This document shows, piece after piece, positions 7,374-15,376 of a stretch of 26,066 nt of DNA (positions are counted from its first letter, which is position 1; the number at the start of each line of letters is the position of its first letter). Location of the stretch: NCBI GenBank assembly GCA_025455795.1, contig JALOLW010000005.1, positions 1 to 26,066 on the forward strand. Reading direction: 5' to 3'. The notes beneath the pieces are model-generated. The model was not told the origin of the DNA. It ran no database searches and was given only the letters and a program-made list of their open reading frames with translations. The stretch comes from Spirosomataceae bacterium (GTDB taxonomy: Bacteria > Bacteroidota > Bacteroidia > Cytophagales > Spirosomataceae). The position numbers and the translations under genes were made by a program.

Positions 7374-8501
7374 CTATGCGTAGGTATTGAGCATGACGGG
7401 CATCACGAGCATAAGCATATCTTCTTCGTCTTCTTTTTCGAGTGGCAAAATTATCCCCGCACGGTTGGGCGCCGACAATTCCATTGAAAGCGTGTTGGCA
7501 TCCAAATTATTGAGCATTTCTATCAAAAACTTGGCGTTAAACCCTATCTCCATGTCGTCACCGTTGTATTCGCAGAGCAAGCGTTCATTGGCTTCATTTG
7601 AGTAGTCCAAGTCTTCTGCCGAAATCACGAGGTCGTTGGGAGGTGTCAGTTTGAGGCGAACTTGGTGCGTGGTACGATTAGAATAAATCGAAATACGACG
7701 GAGTGAGTTCAGAATCTCTCCTCGGCTGATAGTCAGCACGTTGGGGTTATTGGTCGGAATCGCGTTTTCATAATCTGGAAAACGCTCATCTATCAACCGT
7801 GAAATCATTTTAATATTGGCAAAACTAAAAAAAGCGTTGGCTTGATTGAATTCGGCCTTTACGGGAACATTGTCGGATGGCAGTGAGCTTTTGAGCAGAT
7901 TAAGGGCTTTGCGCGGAATAATCATCGTCGTATCCACCGAAGATTTTACATCAAAGCGGCGGTAGCGAATCAAACGGTGTCCATCGGTAGCCACAAACGT
8001 AGCATGGTCAGCCCCCAACTGCAAAAACACTCCCGTCATGGCAGGGCGAAGCTCATCGGTACTGGTCGCAAATATGGTGTTGGAGATGGCTGTGGCCAAA
8101 GCCGATGAAGACAAATCAACCGAGAAAGCTCGACTGACCGACGGGATTTTGGGGAAATCAATCGGATTTTCGCCCGACAATTTATAGCGACCATTGTCTG
8201 AAACAATTTCGATCCCAAACGTATCTTCGTCCACATTGACCGAGATAGGTTGTTCGGGCAAACCACGCAGTGTATCCAACATCAACTTGGCAGGAATGGC
8301 AATCGCGCCTTTGTCCGAAGACTCTACTTCCAACTCCGTCACCATTACTGTCTGCAAATCTGAGGCCGTAACTGTCAGATTTTTATTGTCAAGTTGAAAC
8401 AAGAAATTTTCAAGGATAGGAACGATAGGATTGGTCGAAACGACGCCATTGATGGTAGCAAGTTGTTTGAGCAATACCGAAGACGAAACAATAAATTTCA
8501 T
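7374..8501 (-). CDS. dnaN: DNA polymerase III subunit beta (sliding clamp)
   Basis: Ring-shaped processivity clamp that tethers DNA polymerase III to DNA. The start at ATG 8501 gives 375 residues, the usual length. The N-terminus MKFIVSSSVLLKQLATINGVV is typical. The three-domain layout is clear: domain 1 to about residue 120, domain 2 with the ATDGHRLIRYRR segment near 170-185, and domain 3 with FNAKFLIEMLNNLD and the C-terminal VMPVMLNTYA that helps form the protein-binding pocket. A GTG six bases upstream (8507) is possible but unnecessary. The gene is not next to dnaA here, unlike many other phyla. A promoter candidate lies at 8581-8611. Confidence 0.98.
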   Translation of the reverse strand: MKFIVSSSVLLKQLATINGVVSTNPIVPILENFLFQLDNKNLTVTASDLQTVMVTELEVESSDKGAIAIPAKLMLDTLRGLPEQPISVNVDEDTFGIEIVSDNGRYKLSGENPIDFPKIPSVSRAFSVDLSSSALATAISNTIFATSTDELRPAMTGVFLQLGADHATFVATDGHRLIRYRRFDVKSSVDTTMIIPRKALNLLKSSLPSDNVPVKAEFNQANAFFSFANIKMISRLIDERFPDYENAIPTNNPNVLTISRGEILNSLRRISIYSNRTTHQVRLKLTPPNDLVISAEDLDYSNEANERLLCEYNGDDMEIGFNAKFLIEMLNNLDANTLSMELSAPNRAGIILPLEKEDEEDMLMLVMPVMLNTYA

Positions 8502-8580
8502 AGACACGTAATAGGTTTATGTTGAGTTATGAAGGTTAGGGTTGAGGTCACCTAAAAACGATAAACAATATTTTATTGGG

Positions 8581-8611
8581 CAAAAATACCACAAAAAGCC
8601 CAAAATCCAAT
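8581..8611 (-). promoter_or_regulatory. dnaN promoter candidate
   Basis: Minus strand: ATTG (8611-8608), a 19-nt spacer, and TATTTTTG (8588-8581), a perfect match to the -7 consensus. It overlaps the final base of aroC and would start transcripts near 8574, about 70 nt before the dnaN ATG. Confidence 0.5.
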
Positions 8612-9690
8612 CAAATCCGCACGACTTTATCCCTCAAATAAAAGTCTGCCAGCACTAATGCCGCCATTGCTTCCACAATCGGTACAGCACGTGGAAGTAC
8701 GCAAGGGTCGTGGCGGCCTTTGCCTTGTACCAAAATAGATTCTCCATCTTGGTCTATGCTTTCTTGGTCTTGCATGATGGTCGCTACAGGCTTAAACGCC
8801 ACTCGGAAGAAAATATCCTCGCCGTTGGAAATCCCTCCTTGAATCCCCCCCGAATGATTGGTTCGGGTACGGACCTTACCCTCCTCGTCGGTGTAAAAGG
8901 CATCATTATGCTCCGACCCGTACAATTCGACCCCTTCAAACCCACTTCCGTACTCAAAACCCTTCACGGCATTGATACTGAGCATGGCCTTGCCAAGCTC
9001 GGCGTGGAGTTTGTCAAACACAGGTTCACCCCAGCCTACGGGTACACCCGTGAGGACACAGTTGATGATTCCCCCAATCGAATCCCCTTTTTTGCGGACA
9101 TCGTCTATATAATCAAACATTTGCTGCGCCATCTCAGGGTCGGGGCAGCGGACGGCGTTGGTTTCGGTCAAAGACAAATCCAAGGATTGGTAGGGCTTTG
9201 TCAAACGCATTTTACCCACTTGTGACACATACGCCTGCACCTCTACGCCAATTGTTTTGAGTAACATTTTGGCCACCGCGCCAGCGGCCACACGCGCCGC
9301 CGTCTCGCGGGCCGAACTACGCCCACCTCCCCGATAATCACGCGTGCCGTATTTGGTTTGATACGTAAAGTCAGCGTGCGACGGGCGAAACTGCTTTGCA
9401 ATGTGCGAATAATCTTTGCTACGCTGGTCTTCGTTTGGAATAACCATCGCAATGGGCGTTCCAGTGGTTTTTCCTTCAAAAATCCCCGAAAGAATTTGTA
9501 CCGTATCGCTTTCTCGGCGCTGTGTTGTGATGCGCGACTGCCCAGGCTTGCGGCGGTCGAGTTCGGCTTGTACAAACGCCTCCTCAAACACCAAACCTGC
9601 GGGACAACCCTCTAATATCACCCCAATACCCAGCCCGTGCGACTCGCCAAAGGTCGAAATCTTAAAAATCTTACCGTAAGTGCTACTCAT
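8611..9690 (-). CDS. aroC: Chorismate synthase
   Basis: Converts 5-enolpyruvylshikimate-3-phosphate to chorismate, the last step of the shikimate pathway, using reduced FMN. The protein has 359 residues, the normal length. Signature segments are STFGESHGLGIGV (12-24) with an active-site His at 18, the substrate- and FMN-binding RPSHADFTYQTKYGTRDYRG (102-121) and GGRSSARETAARVAAGAVA (122-140). Late segments NHSGGIQGGISNGEDI and GRHDPCVLPRAVPIVEAM are also characteristic. Its ATG overlaps the stop of the upstream BatD-like gene by four bases (ATGA), implying translational coupling. Confidence 0.98.
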   Translation of the reverse strand: MSSTYGKIFKISTFGESHGLGIGVILEGCPAGLVFEEAFVQAELDRRKPGQSRITTQRRESDTVQILSGIFEGKTTGTPIAMVIPNEDQRSKDYSHIAKQFRPSHADFTYQTKYGTRDYRGGGRSSARETAARVAAGAVAKMLLKTIGVEVQAYVSQVGKMRLTKPYQSLDLSLTETNAVRCPDPEMAQQMFDYIDDVRKKGDSIGGIINCVLTGVPVGWGEPVFDKLHAELGKAMLSINAVKGFEYGSGFEGVELYGSEHNDAFYTDEEGKVRTRTNHSGGIQGGISNGEDIFFRVAFKPVATIMQDQESIDQDGESILVQGKGRHDPCVLPRAVPIVEAMAALVLADFYLRDKVVRI

Positions 9691-11084
9691 TTTTTCTTGA
9701 TAATAAATAATACGCCTATCAACATCAAGCCAATCAAAAAATTGGCAATATATCTCACAATCAACTGATAATCAACAACCTTAGTTGTCGTACTCCAATC
9801 TTCAATCCCCGCATAAATTGACGATAAGGTTTCGGTAGTGTTTTGGCCTGTTGCCATTGATTCGCCACTTATGCTCAGATTGAGTTTTGAGTGTAGCGTG
9901 TCATATTGCCCTTTTGAAGGGTCAAAGTAAATCCAAAACACCATATTACTCAAATCAAACTGCCCATTTTGACGCGGAATTAACTGATATTTAAATGATT
10001 TTGAGCCAGAAATCAGCCCATTTTGTCTCAGAACTCGCTCGCCAACTTCTGGTGGATAGACATCGAAGAGTGCACTGCTGGCAAAAATTGGCTCCCTGAT
10101 TGCCTGTAAGTTACCTTCTCCGATTATTCTAAAATCGTATTGATAGCTGTTGCCCGTGGTTAGTTTGTCGGTCGAAATTTTTTCATCCAAACTAAACTGC
10201 CCCACCACCACTTGATTGCGAAGAGGATGTCCCGGTAAATTTTTTACCTCAACAGTCACTGCCTTCGATTCAAACGATTGGAAGGTATTTTGCCCACCAT
10301 TTTTGGACGGCAACACTTTCATAAGCCATTTGACCGCTGGAATTCTAATGGGTTGGGCGTTGAGTGGAAAAAAGGAAGCCTGATAAATTCTGTATTCTGT
10401 AAAGCTCTTACCTCTAATGACGAGTGGCGTAGCAGAAGCTACTATTTCTCGAATTTCAAAATTTTCTTCCCAGCAATTGGTGGGTTTAATCAATTTGAGG
10501 AGGCTTTCCAATTGCTTTTCTGGTTCGTAAAAGTCCATTTCAATCGTATTGTCGTCGGCAATAAGCAACGAAAGCCGCAAGTTGAATCCTTCTTGAACAA
10601 AAACCTGGCGTTTATTCACCGTTACTGCCAAGAATGCCCCTTGAATCGCTTCATTTTCGAGTTGTGGCAAAATCTCGGTCAATTCGGTTGTTTCGCCATT
10701 ATCTCGCACAATAATCGTGAGTCCATCGGTACGCAACACTTGATTGTTGAACAATACTTCAATCGTACCCGTTTGATAAACTCCTTTTTGTTGAGGATAA
10801 TAGTTTTGGGTTATGATGTGCTTTACAATGGTTTTACCACCAATCTTGTCTTGTTGGATAGATTTAGATGACTCCCTTTTTTGAAAATTTTTGAGGTCTG
10901 GAAATATCAACTGGGGAAAATTATCTAATCCAACAACCGTCACCACAACGCTGAAAGGTTCGTCAATGGTAATATTGGTTCCTTTCAATTCTATTGAGAA
11001 AGGGTTTTCAACATTTTGCGCTTTGACTATGGAGATAGTGCAAAAAAAAATGAGAATAAGTATATATAATATTATTTTTTTCAT
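9687..11084 (-). CDS. BatD-like protein
   Basis: A 465-residue envelope protein resembling BatD of the Bacteroides aerotolerance (Bat) system. It has a signal peptide (residues 1-22, ending IVKAQ), a long periplasmic beta-rich region with BatD-like segments such as ENPFSIELKGTNITIDEPFSV in the first 45 residues, and YRIYQASFFPLNAQPIRIPA in the middle. A C-terminal membrane helix (about 445-462) ends in KKK, so the bulk faces the periplasm. BatD normally accompanies BatA, BatB and BatC next to a MoxR ATPase; none is present here, so it is an isolated paralogue. It lies upstream of aroC with a 4-bp overlap. The role is unproven; the symbol is left blank because orthology to batD is uncertain. 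Confidence 0.8.
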   Translation of the reverse strand: MKKIILYILILIFFCTISIVKAQNVENPFSIELKGTNITIDEPFSVVVTVVGLDNFPQLIFPDLKNFQKRESSKSIQQDKIGGKTIVKHIITQNYYPQQKGVYQTGTIEVLFNNQVLRTDGLTIIVRDNGETTELTEILPQLENEAIQGAFLAVTVNKRQVFVQEGFNLRLSLLIADDNTIEMDFYEPEKQLESLLKLIKPTNCWEENFEIREIVASATPLVIRGKSFTEYRIYQASFFPLNAQPIRIPAVKWLMKVLPSKNGGQNTFQSFESKAVTVEVKNLPGHPLRNQVVVGQFSLDEKISTDKLTTGNSYQYDFRIIGEGNLQAIREPIFASSALFDVYPPEVGERVLRQNGLISGSKSFKYQLIPRQNGQFDLSNMVFWIYFDPSKGQYDTLHSKLNLSISGESMATGQNTTETLSSIYAGIEDWSTTTKVVDYQLIVRYIANFLIGLMLIGVLFIIKKK

Positions 11085-11097
11085 TTTAACTTTAACG

Positions 11098-11105
11098 CAA
11101 AATTA
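11098..11105 (-). promoter_or_regulatory. -7 element candidate for the BatD-aroC transcript
   Basis: TAATTTTG on the minus strand is a perfect TAnnTTTG match just upstream of the BatD start codon. No clear -33 TTTG is found, and the predicted leader would be only a few bases long. Confidence 0.35.
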
Positions 11106-11140
11106 ACACGAAGCCTTCAATAATTAACCGAAGCAAGTGC

Positions 11141-11148
11141 TAATTTTG
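11141..11148 (+). promoter_or_regulatory. -7 element candidate for the 67-aa gene
   Basis: TAATTTTG is a perfect -7 match 41 bp upstream of the ATG at 11189. The -33 region is weak (TTCA at about the right distance). With the opposite-strand element at 11098-11105 it makes a compact divergent promoter region. Confidence 0.4.
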
Positions 11149-11188
11149 CCAACTCTAACCCCTTCGCTCTTTTAAATTTCGAATCATT

Positions 11189-11392
11189 ATGGCAACGATG
11201 CTTGAATTTGTCAAAACTGTACTCCAAAAAGTCAGTTTTGACAGGAAGCTGTTTGAAAAAGAACTTCGTAAAGCCCTCCAAACGCTTTTACCAGATGAAG
11301 TAAAACAGCTTAAAACTTGGTGTTATGAAAATTTTGGTGACCGTTATTTTTTAATTCTGAATCAGCATTTTAGACAAAGTGTAATCGCTTAA
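11189..11392 (+). CDS. Small conserved-type hypothetical protein, 67 aa
   Basis: I do not recognise a named family. The protein is short, soluble and helical, with alternating basic and acidic residues. It begins MATMLEFVKTVLQKVSFDRKLF and contains LLPDEVKQLKTWCYENFG, with a single Cys near residue 45. Support for it being real comes from context: a -7 element upstream, a perfect terminator just after its stop, and no competing gene. The ATG at 11189 is used; ATG 11198 is a possible alternative. Confidence 0.75.
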   Translation: MATMLEFVKTVLQKVSFDRKLFEKELRKALQTLLPDEVKQLKTWCYENFGDRYFLILNQHFRQSVIA

Positions 11393-11394
11393 AG

Positions 11395-11432
11395 AAAAAG
11401 CCCCCTCGACTATTGTCCGAGGGGGCTTTTTT
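11395..11432. terminator. Bidirectional intrinsic terminator
   Basis: AAAAAGCCCCCTCG (11395-11408) pairs perfectly with 11418-11431 across a 9-nt loop, and both strands end in a T-run. It closes the 67-aa gene on the plus strand and the TPR gene (stop at 11450) on the minus strand. Confidence 0.92.
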
Positions 11433-11449
11433 ATGGCTACCTGTATTCA

Positions 11450-13231
11450 CTATTTTCCTTTTTTAGGGGCAGGTTTTGTTGCGGGAGTTTTGGCAGGGGT
11501 CGCAGCAGGGGCAGGGGTCGCTGTTACAGGGGCAGGAGGATTGAGATAGTCATTGGCTGCTTTGTTGGCAGGGTCCAATTCGAGCAACTTCGTGAAATAC
11601 TCCTTCGCCTTTGCATCATCCTTGGTCTTGATGACATTGTACGCCCCCAAAATCTGATAGCAGAACACCAAGTTGGCTTTGTTGGCGGCTTTGTCGGCTT
11701 CACCCAACTGAATAAACTTCTCCATATGCGGCACGCAAGCACCATTTTCCATGGCTTCCTCGCGTGAATATGCGTAGTAGTTGGCTTTGGCACGCTGCGC
11801 GTAAGGATACAGATAATCTGGCTTACGCTGAATCATCTGCGCATAAATCTCGTCGGTTTTCAAGAAAATACTACGCTTTTTGGTACGCATCGCTACCGAG
11901 TCAGTACCTGATGGCTGGATACGGTTGGCTTGGTTGTACAAAGCCAACGACCAGTTGGTCAAATCTTGTAAACTTGGCGTTTTCTCGCGTTTTACGGCTT
12001 TTTCATAATACTCACCTGCTTTATCGTAGATTTTGGCACCGTTATAAAACGCCCCGATTTGCTTATAGATATTGTCCACCGTGTCCATTTCGGCAGCTCT
12101 TTCCATGTTGCCGATGGCCGCTATTGTATCCACTGGATTGATGCGAAGCATCGCATCTCCCAGATAGAAATAGTCATTGCTCATGAGCTCTTCTTTGGGA
12201 ACGATCTGTATGAATTTATTTAAGTTTTCTACAGCTTTATCATATTGGTTGGCACGATAAGACGACCAGCCTTTCATTCGGTAAAAGAAAGGTCGTGGAC
12301 TTTTTTGATCAACTAACTCAAGTTTTTTTAGCACTTTAGCATTTTCCTCAGCTACGAAGTTATACTGCGCATTGCGCAACACGTCGTCGTCAGTAGCACA
12401 AGCACCAAGCTTTTCCACGTACAAATCCATGTTGCGCGAAGCGGCCTTGTATTGACGTACAAAAAAGAACAGTTTAGCGTATTCATTGTAAGCTGGTGCA
12501 TACTCAGGGTCTATCTCAACGGCCTTCTTGAAGTTGGTTTGTGCCAATTCATAATTGCGACCTCCCCAATAAATCTTTGCTATTTTGGCAAAGGCTTTAC
12601 CCAAGTTAGGGTTGGCATTGATGGCATCTTCGTAAGCAGATACTGCTGGGCCTGATTCACCTTTAATAAAAAACGCATCCCCTTTCGCCATGTAAACGTC
12701 AGGATTTTTCTGACCATCTTTGGCTTTGAGCATCAATGCGATAGCCAAGTCGAGGTTTTCGATGGCTTTGGCGGGGTCGGTAGTTTTGTACATGGGTTTC
12801 AACGAATCCACCACAACAAAACCCGTGCAAGCCTCCCCTATCCGGAATAGCACATCCACGTTTTTGTTTTTGGTGGCTTTTTTGGCTTCGTCGAAAGCCA
12901 TATTAGCGGCACCACGGTCGCCTTTGGCCATGGCCACGGCGCCTAAGCCTACCTTGTTGATTTGATTTTTAGGGTCGGCAGCCAAGCCTTTTTCAAAAGC
13001 AGCTTTGGCTAGGTCGGGTTGCTTGGTACGCAAATAAAAATAGCCCAAATAAAATTGATTGTCGGCAGAGGGAGTAGCGGCAGCGACTTTCTCAAAGGTT
13101 TCCTTGGCCAAACAGGCTTGGTTGCCATCCAACTGCTTCAATCCAGTAGCGATGTCTTGTGCCATAGCTTGACCGTACACTAAAACACTTGCGCCCAACG
13201 CTGCTAACCAAGATTTGATTGTACGTTTCAT
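11450..13231 (-). CDS. Exported TPR-repeat protein, last gene of the TonB cluster
   Basis: With the ATG at 13231 the protein has 593 residues, starting with a signal peptide (MKRTIKSWLAALGASVLVYG, cleavage after AMAQ). It consists of tetratricopeptide repeats along its length. Clear units include the FYLGYFYLRTKQPDLAKAAF, AFAKIAKIYWGGRNYELAQT and AYNEYAKLFFFVRQYKAA segments, each ending in DP- or NP-type turns. It ends in a Pro/Ala/Thr/Lys-rich tail (PAPVTATPAPAATPAKTP...). TPR proteins scaffold complexes, and it is predicted periplasmic. The longest frame (13291) adds 20 residues that would mask the signal sequence. It lies 91 bp after the PstS-like gene; a -7 element (TAGTTTTG, 13296-13289) suggests it may also have its own promoter. 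Confidence 0.88.
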   Translation of the reverse strand: MKRTIKSWLAALGASVLVYGQAMAQDIATGLKQLDGNQACLAKETFEKVAAATPSADNQFYLGYFYLRTKQPDLAKAAFEKGLAADPKNQINKVGLGAVAMAKGDRGAANMAFDEAKKATKNKNVDVLFRIGEACTGFVVVDSLKPMYKTTDPAKAIENLDLAIALMLKAKDGQKNPDVYMAKGDAFFIKGESGPAVSAYEDAINANPNLGKAFAKIAKIYWGGRNYELAQTNFKKAVEIDPEYAPAYNEYAKLFFFVRQYKAASRNMDLYVEKLGACATDDDVLRNAQYNFVAEENAKVLKKLELVDQKSPRPFFYRMKGWSSYRANQYDKAVENLNKFIQIVPKEELMSNDYFYLGDAMLRINPVDTIAAIGNMERAAEMDTVDNIYKQIGAFYNGAKIYDKAGEYYEKAVKREKTPSLQDLTNWSLALYNQANRIQPSGTDSVAMRTKKRSIFLKTDEIYAQMIQRKPDYLYPYAQRAKANYYAYSREEAMENGACVPHMEKFIQLGEADKAANKANLVFCYQILGAYNVIKTKDDAKAKEYFTKLLELDPANKAANDYLNPPAPVTATPAPAATPAKTPATKPAPKKGK

Positions 13232-13322
13232 TTTTCCAAGTAGGTTGAAAATGGGGTGATATAAAAATTGTGACTCAAAAACGGGAAACAAAACTATGAA
13301 ATTGTAGTTAAACTGAAAAATT

Positions 13323-14258
13323 TTATAGCTTCGTATTGATAATTACTTCTCTATTTGCGGGTTTTGCAGGCCAAAGACCACATTTTTCTATTATCAAAGG
13401 GCCAACATCCCGAACAATGTAATTGATAAAATCGCTGCCCAAACCAGCCCTTGTATCTCTCGAAATAATATATACTTGACGGTGAAGTGGGTATCGTTTG
13501 AGGCCAATATCGCGCTGAAAAGGCTGGTAATAATCGGCTTTGGTTGGATTTTTTTTGTCTGTAATACCTACGACGTTTAGCCCTTGTGAAAGTTTGGCCG
13601 AAAGTGGTGATTCGCCGTCGCTTATCCAATTGACCCCGATAAAACCCATCGCATTAGGGTTTTGACGCACATATTCTATTACTTTTTGATTAGACCCTGC
13701 CGCAAAAATATTAAGACCATTGACATTTTTGAGGCCAAATTTTTTCATCACAAAGCGCAGGTTGGTCGAGTTGGCGTTGTCGAAAACGAGGGTGATTTTA
13801 CCTTGTATATTTCCCCCTTCGAGTTGATTCCAAGCCGTGACTTTATTGTTAAAAATTTGGCTCAACTCATCGGTTGAAAAAAGAATGTCTTTGTTGCTTT
13901 CGTGGGTGATGAGTGCTACGCCGTCGGTGGCAATGGGGTATAATTTGTAGGTAGCTCCTTGCGATGTAAACACTTTTTTCTCGTCTTCGTTGAGTTCGCG
14001 CGTAGTGAGTACCAATCTTGCCGTATCTCTAAGCATGAGCGAGATGGCTTCTTCTTCGGGGCGGTACGTAACTTTTATGGTTTTGCCAGGGGTAGTGGCC
14101 ATAAAAGTCTGATAAATTTGGTCCAACATGGGTTGGAAGGCTTCATCGGCTGCTATGGTAATACTGTTATTGTCGTATTGGCGTTGCGAATCGCTTTTGG
14201 GGCTACTGCACGCTACCAAAAGCATCATCATTATCACAAAAAAACTACTTATTCTCAT
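13323..14258 (-). CDS. PstS-like substrate-binding lipoprotein
   Basis: A 311-residue lipoprotein resembling the phosphate-binding protein of ABC importers (PstS, PBP-like). The lipobox LLVAC gives a lipidated Cys at 17. The mature domain starts ITIAADEAFQPMLDQIY, with PstS-like segments TDGVALITHESN, LSQIFNNKVTAWNQL, NSTNLRFVMKKFG, NPNAMGFIGVNWISD and a late YIISRDTRAGLGSDFINYI. No pstC, pstA or pstB lies nearby, so uptake by a standard Pst transporter is unlikely. It sits directly after the small membrane protein (TGA next to ATG, no gap), inside the TonB cluster. A role in phosphate or ligand sensing, or as an envelope accessory to TonB energisation, is inference from position. Confidence 0.87.
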   Translation of the reverse strand: MRISSFFVIMMMLLVACSSPKSDSQRQYDNNSITIAADEAFQPMLDQIYQTFMATTPGKTIKVTYRPEEEAISLMLRDTARLVLTTRELNEDEKKVFTSQGATYKLYPIATDGVALITHESNKDILFSTDELSQIFNNKVTAWNQLEGGNIQGKITLVFDNANSTNLRFVMKKFGLKNVNGLNIFAAGSNQKVIEYVRQNPNAMGFIGVNWISDGESPLSAKLSQGLNVVGITDKKNPTKADYYQPFQRDIGLKRYPLHRQVYIISRDTRAGLGSDFINYIVRDVGPLIIEKCGLWPAKPANREVIINTKL

Positions 14259-14474
14259 TCAATTGTTCTCTTTGTTCTGCTGATACCCACGATAAAATCT
14301 GTACCCTCCGTACAAAATAAGCAGTACGGCAAAAAAGTACCTAAAAAATCCCGATGGTAAAATCCCATAAGTAGCAGAGGAGGCCGCTAAAAAGAGGCCT
14401 CCTCCGAAATATGCTACCCCCATCGTCATGGCAAGCGTTGCTGCCAGCTGCTGATGTATTGGTTTGCGTTTCAT
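14259..14474 (-). CDS. Small two-helix membrane protein
   Basis: A 71-residue protein with a basic N-terminus (MKRKPIHQQ), two hydrophobic helices (about 12-32 and 45-60) and a polar tail (YRGYQQNKENN). The ATG at 14474 is chosen over an upstream TTG at 14492. No family was recognised. Its stop directly abuts the PstS-like start codon, so it belongs to the same transcript. It follows tonB; the TonB-cluster context suggests a minor inner-membrane component, but this is inference. Confidence 0.75.
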   Translation of the reverse strand: MKRKPIHQQLAATLAMTMGVAYFGGGLFLAASSATYGILPSGFFRYFFAVLLILYGGYRFYRGYQQNKENN

Positions 14475-14483
14475 TTTTGAAAT

Positions 14484-14509
14484 TAGAGACAAGGCGCGCC
14501 TTGTCTCTA
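14484..14509. repeat. 26-nt perfect palindrome, REP-like
   Basis: TAGAGACAAGGCG at 14484-14496 is followed by its exact reverse complement. The palindrome sits between the tonB stop and the small membrane gene, in transcribed space. GTAGAGAC...GTCTCTAC palindromes occur as dispersed intergenic repeats in some bacterial genomes. There is no T-run after it on the minus strand, so it is a poor terminator. Confidence 0.7.
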
Positions 14510-14525
14510 CAACAATTTCAATAGA

Positions 14526-15350
14526 TTATTCAAGGACAAAACTTACTGGCAAGTTAAACTTCACGCGCACGGCACGTCCAGATTGCTTACCAGGCTTCCA
14601 TTTTGGCATTGTTTTTACGACGCGCATCGCTTCTTCGTCACAACCGAAGCCCAGTCCTTTCAGGACTTGAACGTCTTGGATACTTCCGTCGGTATTGACT
14701 ATAAAGGTCAAGAATACTTTTCCCGACACGTTGGCGCGAGAGGCTGCCGCAGGGTATTTGATGTTTTTGCCAAGGTACTGATAGCAGGCAGCCATACCTC
14801 CAGGAAACTCAGGTTGCTGCTCTACTACTTGGAAGATTTGCTCCTCTACCTTTTCTTCTACTACTTTTACTTCCTCTTTGACAGGGGCTGTCTCTTCGGG
14901 AGCTACGATAGCTTCTTCGGCGTTGGGATCACCTTCTTGGGTTTTCTCGGCAGCTACTGCTTCCTTCAATTCCTCTACGGTCGGAGGCGGTGCTTCTTCG
15001 GGTACTTCTTCGTCTTTCTTAACCTCTGGTGGTAAGAATTGAACCGTGTTCACCTTAGGCAACTCCACTGGTGGAGGTGGCGGAGGAGGAGGCTCGTTGG
15101 GGTCTATTGGCGGCGGTGGCAGCTTCATCAAATCTACTTCTGTCATCGAAAGTTCTTCTTTGTCAGAGGGAATCAGACTGATGAGCGTCGGAGAAAGCAT
15201 CGCCAGCAAGAAGATGAGTCCACCCACCAAAAGGGCGCGGGTCAGGGTCTTGCGGTATGATTTTCTCAGATCGTATGCACCATACGCCTTGTTGCGATTG
15301 GCAAAGACAATATCGTCTAAGGTCAACGCAGATGCTTGTGATTCAGCCAT
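14526..15350 (-). CDS. tonB: Energy transducer TonB
   Basis: Transmits energy from the ExbB-ExbD motor in the inner membrane to outer-membrane TonB-dependent transporters. The 274-residue protein has a cytosolic N-terminus with the Bacteroidota-type segment FANRNKAYGAYDLRKSYRKT (17-36), one membrane helix (about 38-60), and a Pro-rich periplasmic spacer (PPPPIDPNEPPPPPPPP, about 78-94) leading into an acidic Glu/Val-rich stretch. It ends with a TonB C-terminal domain (about 180-274), including FPGGMAACYQYLGKNIKYP, GKVFLTFIVNTDGSI and MPKWKPGKQSGRAVRVKFNLP. It is preceded by two exbD genes and exbB, giving the expected operon. Confidence 0.97.
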   Translation of the reverse strand: MAESQASALTLDDIVFANRNKAYGAYDLRKSYRKTLTRALLVGGLIFLLAMLSPTLISLIPSDKEELSMTEVDLMKLPPPPIDPNEPPPPPPPPVELPKVNTVQFLPPEVKKDEEVPEEAPPPTVEELKEAVAAEKTQEGDPNAEEAIVAPEETAPVKEEVKVVEEKVEEQIFQVVEQQPEFPGGMAACYQYLGKNIKYPAAASRANVSGKVFLTFIVNTDGSIQDVQVLKGLGFGCDEEAMRVVKTMPKWKPGKQSGRAVRVKFNLPVSFVLE

Positions 15351-15376
15351 AGTGCTTTTGAGGGTTTAAACTTTTA

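Noticed and set aside
10278..10871. A 197-codon plus-strand open frame opposite the BatD-like gene
   Set aside because: The minus-strand gene has a signal peptide, a C-terminal helix and an operon context; this frame is a shadow.
13323..14258. Complete phosphate ABC transporter
   Set aside because: Only the binding protein is present; no pstC, pstA, pstB or phoU lies in the window.
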